From the NCBI GenBank assembly GCA_964484135.1, contig CAZAEL010000081.1, positions 1-6,036 on the forward strand: a stretch of 6,036 nucleotides of DNA. Direction: 5' to 3'. Positions 1 through 6,036 of the stretch are shown one piece after another. A program made the position numbers and the translations under genes. The notes beneath the pieces were generated by a model. It did not search any database, was not told where the DNA came from, and saw only the letters and a program-made list of their open reading frames with translations. Source of the DNA: CAZAEL01 sp964484135 (GTDB taxonomy: Bacteria; Elusimicrobiota; Elusimicrobia; FEN-1173). The stretch's first letter is position 1. Each line of letters begins with the position of its first letter.

Positions 1-17
1 GGGGCACCGTTTTCTTT

Positions 18-53
18 GCCTACTTTCTTTTGGGTGCGCAAAAGAAAGTAGGC
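18..53. repeat. 14-bp perfect hairpin in left composite repeat
   Basis: GCCTACTTTCTTTT (18-31) is perfectly complementary to AAAAGAAAGTAGGC (40-53), leaving an 8-nt loop GGGTGCGC. One arm is all but pure pyrimidine and the other is purine-rich. It is not followed by a T-run on either strand, so it does not look like a standard intrinsic terminator. The hairpin at 5850-5881 has the same architecture and a related GCGC-containing loop. Confidence 0.85.
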
Positions 54-109
54 TGCCGCCGGTCAGCCACCGGCGAAGTCCGGGTGAAGGGGCGGAGCCC
101 CTTCGGCGG
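54..109. repeat. Linker module with two short hairpins
   Basis: CGCCGGT (57-63) pairs with ACCGGCG (69-75) across a 5-nt loop. GAAGGGGC (86-93) pairs with GCCCCTTC (97-104) across a 3-nt loop. The right-hand copy of the composite element lacks this module: there the hairpin runs directly into the CCGGGGGCATGG block. That makes it an insertion, or a part lost from the other copy. Confidence 0.6.
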
Positions 110-156
110 GCCGGGGGCATGGGGGCGGGAAACCCCCGCAAAAGAGAGTTCCCATC

Positions 157-224
157 TGGATTCCCGCTTTCGCGGGAATGACGAAACAACCGATACTGGG
201 TCCCCGCTAGCGCGAGGATGACGA
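157..224 (+). repeat. Two tandem REP-like palindromes
   Basis: Unit 1 (157-184) contains ATTCCCGC, loop TTTC and GCGGGAAT, followed by GACGA. Unit 2 (197-224) is a diverged copy, TCCCCGC, TAGC, GCGAGGA, then TGACGA. The units match at 22 of 28 positions and lie exactly 40 bp apart. The stem of unit 2 has one C/A mismatch. This type of palindrome, with a GGATTCCCGC-type arm and a GCGGGAATGACG-type arm, is a common intergenic repeat in bacterial genomes. No associated transposase is visible here. The second unit ends 23 bp before the start codon of the alkyltransferase gene. Confidence 0.75.
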
Positions 225-234
225 TCAAAGATCA

Positions 235-240
235 AGGGAG
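235..240 (+). promoter_or_regulatory. Ribosome binding site of the alkyltransferase gene
   Basis: AGGGAG lies 7 nt before the ATG at 248. It decides between that ATG and an upstream in-frame ATG at 218, which sits inside the second palindrome and has no Shine-Dalgarno sequence. Confidence 0.6.
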
Positions 241-247
241 ACCACCC

Positions 248-547
248 ATGAAACTTCCATCACACATAGAACAAAAAATGAAAACCTACCCCCCGTTCTA
301 CCAGGCCGTCTGGCGCGCCTGCGCCCGGATCCCCAAGGGGAAAGTGTCCACGTACGGCGACATCGCCAAAAAAATCGGAAACCCGGGCGCGGCCCGGGCC
401 GTGGGCATGGCGCTGGCGGCCAACCCCTTCGCGCCCATTGTGCCCTGCCACCGGGTGGTCAGGTCCGACGGGGCCTTGGGCGGGTACTCGGGCCGGGGCG
501 GGGTGGCCGCGAAAAAGCGCATGCTGGAACGGGAGGGCGCGCGCTGA
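248..547 (+). CDS. MGMT-family DNA alkyltransferase, single-domain
   Basis: This 99-residue protein corresponds to the C-terminal DNA-binding and active-site domain of O6-alkylguanine-DNA alkyltransferases. Family members flip out the damaged guanine and move the alkyl group irreversibly to a cysteine. Visible hallmarks are KVSTYGDIA with Tyr36, the recognition helix ARAVGMALAANP with the arginine finger at Arg50 and Asn59, the active-site motif PCHRV with Cys67-His68-Arg69, GGYSGR (residues 78-83), and Glu96 near the end. Full-length Ogt/Ada/MGMT enzymes carry an extra N-terminal domain that is absent here. The size matches alkyltransferase-like (ATL) proteins, but ATLs usually replace the cysteine (for example PWHR), whereas here it is retained. 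Methyl transfer therefore remains plausible; the alternative is a lesion-flagging role. The start is the ATG after AGGGAG. The gene seems to be its own transcription unit. Confidence 0.9.
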   Translation: MKLPSHIEQKMKTYPPFYQAVWRACARIPKGKVSTYGDIAKKIGNPGAARAVGMALAANPFAPIVPCHRVVRSDGALGGYSGRGGVAAKKRMLEREGAR

Positions 548-568
548 CCCCCCGCGCCCCGGGCGAAA

Positions 569-593
569 TTGCCTTTGCGGGCGGTTTTATAGT
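569..593 (+). promoter_or_regulatory. Possible promoter for the receiver gene
   Basis: TATAGT (588-593) matches the sigma70 -10 consensus at 5 of 6 positions and lies in an AT-rich island within very GC-rich DNA. No good -35 box is spaced 16-18 bp upstream; TTGCCT (569-574) is only 13 bp away. If used, it would give a leader of about 80 nt that contains a 6-bp hairpin (CCCGGC/GCCGGG, 620-634). Nothing else is recognisable between 548 and 679. Confidence 0.3.
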
Positions 594-679
594 AAATTTC
601 AAACCTGCGGGGAACGGAACCCGGCCCGGCCGGGAAAACCGGCGCGTGGGCGGCGTTGTCGCGAGAGAGAAAGGGCCCC

Positions 680-1051
680 ATGGCCAAGACGGTGCTGGTG
701 GCCGACGATTCCCGGTTGATCCGCCTGCTGGCGCGGGCCGCCCTGTCCGCGGCGGGCTTCGACGTGGTGGGGGAGGCCCAGGACGGGCGCGAAGCGGTGG
801 ACAAATTTTTCCAGCTCAGGCCGGACCTGGTGGCCATGGACCTGAACATGCCCCGCGTGGACGGGCTGGCGGCCATGCGGGAAATCCTGGCGCGGGAGCC
901 GGGGGCGCGGATCCTGGCGCTGACGTCGCCGGCCCAGAAACCCGCGGCCGAGGACGCCTTCCGCAGCGGGGCGCGCGCCTCCATCGCCAAGCCGTTCCAG
1001 GGGGCGGAGCTGGTGGCCGCGGTCAACGGGCTCCTGGAAAGCCCGGCCTGA
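680..1051 (+). CDS. Stand-alone CheY-like response regulator receiver
   Basis: The 123-residue protein is a single receiver domain with no output domain. It shows the acidic pocket Asp9-Asp10 (VADDS), the phospho-acceptor Asp54 in MDLNMPRVDG, the switch residue Thr82 in LALTS, and Lys104 in the KPF motif, so phosphorylation by a histidine kinase is expected. Such proteins act by binding a partner, as CheY does with the flagellar switch, or serve as phosphorelay intermediates. No kinase, chemotaxis or motility gene is in the window, so the partner is unknown. I chose the ATG at 680, which follows AAAGGG with a short spacing and gives the usual MAKTVLVADD beginning. An in-frame TTG at 656 would add eight residues that do not resemble the family. 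Composition and codon choice match the neighbours. Confidence 0.9.
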   Translation: MAKTVLVADDSRLIRLLARAALSAAGFDVVGEAQDGREAVDKFFQLRPDLVAMDLNMPRVDGLAAMREILAREPGARILALTSPAQKPAAEDAFRSGARASIAKPFQGAELVAAVNGLLESPA

Positions 1052-1079
1052 TTGACAGGACCGACGGGGTTTTTGTAAC
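1052..1079 (+). promoter_or_regulatory. Probable sigma70-type promoter of the cold-shock gene
   Basis: A perfect TTGACA (1052-1057) starts on the base after the TGA stop of the receiver gene. TGTAAC (1074-1079) lies 16 bp downstream and matches TATAAT at 4 of 6 positions. Transcription would begin near 1086 and give a leader of roughly 60-70 nt. The strong -35 and weak -10 make this a reasonable but unproven call. Confidence 0.5.
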
Positions 1080-1095
1080 CTCAAACAGCTTTTCA

Positions 1096-1121
1096 GCGGC
1101 GCGACCGGGGGGTGGCGCCGC
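1096..1121 (+). promoter_or_regulatory. GC hairpin in the cold-shock mRNA leader
   Basis: GCGGCGC (1096-1102) pairs with GCGCCGC (1115-1121) around a 12-nt G-rich loop. It lies between the presumed promoter and the ribosome binding site. Leaders of cspA-type mRNAs are known to act as temperature-responsive structures. This one is much shorter than the E. coli cspA leader, and a thermosensor role here is only a guess. Confidence 0.4.
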
Positions 1122-1145
1122 AATACATGGCCGCAAGGCAAGAAA

Positions 1146-1151
1146 GAGGTG
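1146..1151 (+). promoter_or_regulatory. Candidate Shine-Dalgarno inside the cold-shock start region
   Basis: GAGGTG is the longest match to the anti-Shine-Dalgarno sequence near this gene. It lies 6 nt before an in-frame TTG at 1158 and overlaps the GTG at 1149. It therefore favours TTG 1158 as the start, although the GTG gives a familiar MAQ N-terminus. Confidence 0.45.
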
Positions 1152-1364
1152 GCTCAGTTGCGTGGAAAAGTGAAGTGGTTCAATGACCAGAAGGGGTTCG
1201 GGTTCATCGCCCGGGAGGACGGTTCCGGGGACGTGTTCGTGCATTATTCTTCCATCAAGAGCGACGGTTTCAAAAGCCTCGCCGAAGGCGACGCCGTGGA
1301 GTTCGAGGTGATCCAGTCGGACAAGGGCCCCAAGGCCGCCAACGTCACGAAGGTTTCCGCCTAA
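1149..1364 (+). CDS. Cold-shock domain protein (CspA family)
   Basis: This is a small single-domain RNA and single-stranded-DNA binding protein with an OB fold. Family members melt mRNA secondary structure and act as RNA chaperones in the cytoplasm. Counting from the GTG (71 residues), the sequence has KVKWFNDQKGFGFI with RNP1 at 15-20 (KGFGFI), RNP2 at 29-33 (VFVHY), and the usual C-terminal EGDAVEFEVIQSDKGPKAANV stretch. Core aromatic residues Trp10, Phe17, Phe19, Phe30 and His32 are all present. The start is uncertain. GTG 1149 gives MAQLRGKVKWFN, while TTG 1158, after the better GAGGTG site, gives MRGKVKWFN at 68 residues; both lengths fit the family. The name cold-shock is a family label, since many members are constitutive. 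It probably has its own promoter and terminator. Confidence 0.93.
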   Translation: MAQLRGKVKWFNDQKGFGFIAREDGSGDVFVHYSSIKSDGFKSLAEGDAVEFEVIQSDKGPKAANVTKVSA

Positions 1365-1408
1365 CCTCAAAAACCGCCTTATCCCAGCCATTCCCGTCGT
1401 CCGGCGAC

Positions 1409-1437
1409 AAAACCGCCCCCTCGCGGGGGAGGATTTT
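1409..1437 (+). terminator. Probable intrinsic terminator after the cold-shock gene
   Basis: The core stem is CCCCC (1416-1420), loop TCGC, GGGGG (1425-1429). CC/GG pairs extend it after one G-A mismatch, and then A-run/T-run flanks (1409-1411 against 1434-1436). TTTT at 1434-1437 is followed by more pyrimidines. The A/T flanks make it look usable from either direction. The T-run is short and interrupted, so efficiency is uncertain. Confidence 0.5.
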
Positions 1438-1492
1438 CCTTTGCCTTTTGCGAGAAGGCGGCCCGCGCCCCCAAGGACCTCTCAATATCTGA

Positions 1493-1498
1493 TAAAAT
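1493..1498 (+). promoter_or_regulatory. -10 box just upstream of secA
   Basis: TAAAAT matches TATAAT at 5 of 6 positions and lies in the only AT-rich patch of this intergenic region. It ends 9 bp before the secA ATG, so transcription would begin within a few bases of the start codon. No convincing -35 hexamer is seen 16-18 bp upstream. Between 1440 and 1490 I see nothing else. Confidence 0.45.
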
Positions 1499-1507
1499 AA
1501 CCCTCCC

Positions 1508-4171
<2,664 letters not shown>

Positions 4172-4175
4172 CAAA

Positions 4176-4284
4176 GTGCCGCTGTTCGGGCGTGCTGCGG
4201 TGCTGCCGTCAAGGCCAAAAACCGAACAATCAACCCTTTCGTTTTTAACCGTAGCACCGAAGCACTGCAGCACGGCAGCACCTG
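4176..4284. repeat. Inverted octad-repeat array at the secA/lnt junction
   Basis: The right arm has AGCAC at exactly 8-bp intervals (4253, 4261, 4269, 4277), each followed by three variable bases. The left arm has the complement GTGCT at 4192 and 4200 in the same 8-bp phase, preceded by degenerate units GTGCC at 4176 and GTTCG at 4184. The centre (4208-4252) is more AT-rich and contains AAAAAC (4217-4222) facing GTTTTT (4241-4246). Two registers of pairing are possible: 4192-4204 with 4253-4265 (12 of 13), and 4199-4209 with 4272-4282 (11 of 11). An 8-bp period does not fit codon structure, so the array looks like a structural or mobile repeat rather than coding sequence. Confidence 0.7.
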
Positions 4285-5816
4285 TCCTCCTTTCCTCAAT
4301 TCTCTATATATTGTGTTTCCCGGAATGGAACGCCTGGTTCCTGGCCTGGGTCTGCCTGGCGCCCCTGCTCGTCCTCCTGCCCGGCCTTTCCTTCAAGGAC
4401 GCCGGCCTTTGGTCCCTGGCCGCGGGGTTCGCCGCCAACCTGGGGACCCTGTACTGGGTCTATCCCACCTGCCGCGCCGCCCAGGTCAACGTTTTCGTCA
4501 GCGGCCTGGCCCTGGTTTCCCTGTCCGCGTACATGGCCCTGTACTGGGGCGCCTTCGGCCTGCTGGTCCGGCTGTTTCAAGGGGTCCCGGACATGGCCCG
4601 CCCCCTGCTGGCCGCCGCGGCCTGGGCCGCGCTGGAGTGGGGCCGGAGCCATTGGTTCACGGGCTTTCCCTGGCTGCTCCTGGCGAGCTCCCAGTGGAAC
4701 CGACCCGCCTTGCTGGCCCCGGCGGAAGTCGGGGGGGCGTACCTCGTCTCTTTTTTCATTGTCCTGGCCAACGCCTGCCTGGCCCTGCTGGCCCGGGACT
4801 TCCGGGAGAAACATTGGGACAAGGGGCGGCGGCTGGCGCCCGCTTTGATCTTATTGACCCTTTTCTTCGTGTCCGCCCGGCAACTGGACCGCCGGCCCCT
4901 GCAGGCCGCGGGACCGGCCCTGTCCGTGGCCGTGGCCCAGGGGAACATCGACCAATACAAGAAATGGGACCAGACGTACGAGGAGGACATCCGGCGCGCG
5001 TACGAGGCCCTGACCCACGAGGCGGCCGCGGGCGGGGCCAAGCTCATCGTCTGGCCCGAGACCTCGGTGCCGGGATGGGTGCCCAACGAACCGCAATACC
5101 TGGGCTGGCTGCAGGGGTTGGCCCGCGACGCCGGCGTTCCGCTCCTGGCCGGGGCGGCCAGCCACCAGGGGACCTCCGATTACAACGCGGCCTTCCTGTT
5201 TTCGCCCGACGGACAGCTCCTGGGCCAGTACCGCAAGCGCCACCTGGTGCCCTTCGGCGAGTTCGTGCCCCTGCCAAAAGTGTTCGCCCGCTGGATCCAG
5301 GTCCTGAACGAGCTGGGGGACTTCGCCGGCTCCCAGGACTGGACCGTGTTCGAGATGCCGGGGTTCCCTTTCAGCGCCAACATCTGTTTTGAATCCTTGT
5401 TTCCGGACATCGTGTCCGGGTTCGTGCAACGGGGGGCCCAGGCCACCGTGAACATGACCAACGACGGCTGGTACCTGGACACGGCCGCGCCCCGCCAGCA
5501 CTTCATCGCGAGCGTCCTGCGGGCCGTGGAAACGCGCACCTGGGTGGTCCGGGCCGCCAACACCGGGATTTCCGGGTTCATCGACCCCCGGGGCCGCGTG
5601 TCCGCGGAGAGCCGCCTCCTGGAGCGGACCGTGTTGTGGGGGACCCCCCGGCCCATGGCCGAGGAAACGTTTTACGTGCGGCACGGGGACCTTTTCGCCC
5701 GCGCCTGCGGGGCGTTCGTCCTCCTGGGCGTCGGTTTCACCCTCTGGCCCAGGAACCTCCGGTGGAGGCGTATTTTTTTCAGCGTCCCCTCGCTGTTTTC
5801 CCGCAAGTCTAAATAG
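4176..5816 (+). CDS. lnt: Apolipoprotein N-acyltransferase Lnt (start uncertain)
   Basis: Lnt transfers an acyl chain from a phospholipid to the N-terminal cysteine of diacylated lipoproteins on the periplasmic side of the inner membrane, completing their maturation. In the 546-residue frame, hydrophobic segments run from about residue 37 to 235, ending with a helix near 220-235. A nitrilase domain follows (about 249-490), and then one C-terminal helix (about 507-525). The catalytic triad is visible: Glu295 in WPETS, Lys354 in YRKRHLVPFGEFVP, and Cys404 in NICFES. TNDGWY (428-433) and the AANTG motif (460-464) are also typical. Lnt proteins usually begin only a few residues before the first helix. 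Here residues 1-36 are encoded by the octad array, with only GTG 4176 and GTG 4200 as usual in-frame starts and no Shine-Dalgarno for either. The true N-terminus is therefore unclear. GTG 4176 lies 4 bp after the secA stop, so coupling to secA is plausible. Confidence 0.93.
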   Translation: MPLFGRAAVLPSRPKTEQSTLSFLTVAPKHCSTAAPVLLSSILYILCFPEWNAWFLAWVCLAPLLVLLPGLSFKDAGLWSLAAGFAANLGTLYWVYPTCRAAQVNVFVSGLALVSLSAYMALYWGAFGLLVRLFQGVPDMARPLLAAAAWAALEWGRSHWFTGFPWLLLASSQWNRPALLAPAEVGGAYLVSFFIVLANACLALLARDFREKHWDKGRRLAPALILLTLFFVSARQLDRRPLQAAGPALSVAVAQGNIDQYKKWDQTYEEDIRRAYEALTHEAAAGGAKLIVWPETSVPGWVPNEPQYLGWLQGLARDAGVPLLAGAASHQGTSDYNAAFLFSPDGQLLGQYRKRHLVPFGEFVPLPKVFARWIQVLNELGDFAGSQDWTVFEMPGFPFSANICFESLFPDIVSGFVQRGAQATVNMTNDGWYLDTAAPRQHFIASVLRAVETRTWVVRAANTGISGFIDPRGRVSAESRLLERTVLWGTPRPMAEETFYVRHGDLFARACGAFVLLGVGFTLWPRNLRWRRIFFSVPSLFSRKSK

Positions 5817-5820
5817 CAAT

Positions 5821-5900
5821 CGGGGGTTTCCCACCCCCATGCCCCCGGGTCCCTTTTCTTTGGTCGCGCAAAGAAAAGGGACGAAAAAGAAACGCGCCCC
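5821..5900 (-). repeat. Composite palindromic repeat, right copy (inverted)
   Basis: Read on the - strand, this block contains a GGGGCGCG plus TTTCTTT lead-in, a 13-bp hairpin (5850-5881), and a CCCGGGGGCATGGGGG block (5834-5849) ending in GGGAAACCCCCG (5821-5832). The last part matches 110-138 at 27 of 29 bases. The 56-bp linker of the left copy is missing. It begins 4 bp after the lnt stop codon. Confidence 0.75.
5850..5881. repeat. 13-bp perfect hairpin after lnt
   Basis: TCCCTTTTCTTTG (5850-5862) is perfectly complementary to CAAAGAAAAGGGA (5869-5881), with a 6-nt loop GTCGCG. It could stop or stabilise the lnt transcript, but no T-run follows it on the + strand; the next bases are CGAAAAAG. 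I would not call it an intrinsic terminator. Its design mirrors the hairpin at 18-53. Confidence 0.8.
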
Positions 5901-6031
5901 GAGGGGGCCATTCGGTCGGCGTTTTTGGGGCGGCGACCCAACTCCCCTCCCTGGACTTCCCACGGGAGGGATCAGACAGGCGTCGCCTCCGTCTCCCCAA
6001 AAACGCCTCCTCTCATGACGGCCCCACGGGG
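5897..6031. repeat. Large nested inverted repeat at the right edge
   Basis: Five complementary pairs are nested in the correct order. CCCCG 5897-5901 pairs with CGGGG 6027-6031. GGGGCC 5904-5909 pairs with GGCCCC 6020-6025. GGCGTTTTTGGGG 5918-5930 pairs with CCCCAAAAACGCC 5995-6007. GGCGAC 5932-5937 pairs with GTCGCC 5982-5987. CCCTCCC 5945-5951 pairs with GGGAGGG 5964-5970. The 13-bp pair is perfect. No convincing reading frame exists here. It could be a MITE-like palindrome, part of the adjacent composite repeat, or a structured RNA. It may continue beyond the window. Confidence 0.65.
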
Positions 6032-6036
6032 AGAAA

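Larger units (their letters stand above)
1..138 (+). repeat. Composite palindromic repeat, left copy
   Basis: This non-coding block has three parts. First is a GGGGCACCG plus TTTTCTTT lead-in and a 14-bp hairpin (18-53). Second is a linker with two more hairpins (54-109). Third is a G/C block at 110-138, read as GCCGGGGGCATGG, then GGGCGGGAAA and CCCCCG. The third part recurs at the right end of the window on the opposite strand (5821-5849) with 27 of 29 bases identical, and a pyrimidine-armed hairpin again lies next to it. The element therefore appears to be a dispersed family rather than a one-off structure. The lead-in resembles the far side of the right copy back to position 1, so this copy may continue outside the window. 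I cannot name the family. Confidence 0.75.

Noticed and set aside
169..197. Promoter for the alkyltransferase gene (GATACT 192-197 with TTCGCG 169-174)
   Set aside because: The -10 matches only 4 of 6 and the -35 only 3 of 6, and the -35 lies inside the palindromic stem; too weak to support.
30..221. Short open frames on both strands through the left repeats
   Set aside because: They are made entirely of palindromic repeat sequence and have no ribosome binding site.
157..224. Possible CRISPR array from the repeated palindromes
   Set aside because: There are only two diverged units with a 12-bp gap, a 40-bp period and no cas genes; it is a REP-like pair, not a CRISPR.
535..588. Terminator-like pairing after the alkyltransferase gene (GGGCGC 535-540 with GCGCCC 554-559, or CGCCC 555-559 with GGGCG 579-583 then TTTT)
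   Set aside because: The stems are short, mutually exclusive, and one has a 19-nt loop; GC-rich DNA gives such pairings readily, so I do not list it as a terminator.
1369..1417. Direct repeat AAAACCGCC at 1370-1378 and 1409-1417
   Set aside because: Two 9-bp copies with no further similarity around them are likely coincidental.
4851..5963. Open frame of 370 codons on the - strand opposite lnt
   Set aside because: It overlaps the conserved nitrilase domain of lnt and part of the downstream palindromes; the Gly/Pro/Arg-rich translation is typical of a GC-rich shadow frame.

Overview
The window is GC-rich chromosomal DNA with five complete genes, all on the + strand. In order they are a small MGMT-type alkyltransferase (248-547), a stand-alone CheY-like receiver (680-1051), a cold-shock protein (1149-1364), secA (1508-4171) and lnt (4176-5816). 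Start and stop codons, Shine-Dalgarno remnants and motif content fit an ordinary bacterium. Apolipoprotein N-acyltransferase (Lnt) points to a diderm (Gram-negative type) cell. The phylum cannot be fixed from this sequence. GC-rich genes combined with many dispersed palindromes would suit a deltaproteobacterium-like or Elusimicrobiota-like lineage, but that is a guess.

Layout: positions 1-224 are non-coding and packed with palindromic repeats. They hold a composite element (1-138) and two tandem REP-like hairpins 40 bp apart (157-224). The alkyltransferase follows, with its own ribosome binding site. A 132-bp gap with a possible -10 box leads to the receiver gene. A TTGACA hexamer begins on the base after the receiver stop codon and probably drives the cold-shock gene through a short leader that can form a GC hairpin. 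A symmetric terminator-like stem lies downstream of the cold-shock gene. secA then starts 9 bp after a TAAAAT box with no Shine-Dalgarno sequence near its ATG, which suggests a leaderless or near-leaderless mRNA. lnt is 4 bp from the secA stop in its longest reading frame. Its first ~36 codons lie in an octad-repeat inverted array (4176-4284) that looks non-coding in origin. After lnt, 220 bp of non-coding DNA hold an inverted second copy of the composite element (about 5821-5900) and a large nested inverted repeat (5897-6031).

How the genes relate: secA and lnt both serve the cell envelope. SecA is the ATPase that drives preproteins, including prolipoproteins, through SecYEG, and Lnt performs the last acylation of lipoproteins. 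The alkyltransferase (DNA repair), the receiver (signalling) and the cold-shock protein (RNA chaperone) look like separately expressed single genes. I see no phage, CRISPR, toxin-antitoxin or defence system, and no new protein family. The unusual content is in the repeats: one modular element in opposite orientation at both ends of the gene block, the octad array at the start of lnt, and the nested palindrome at the right edge.
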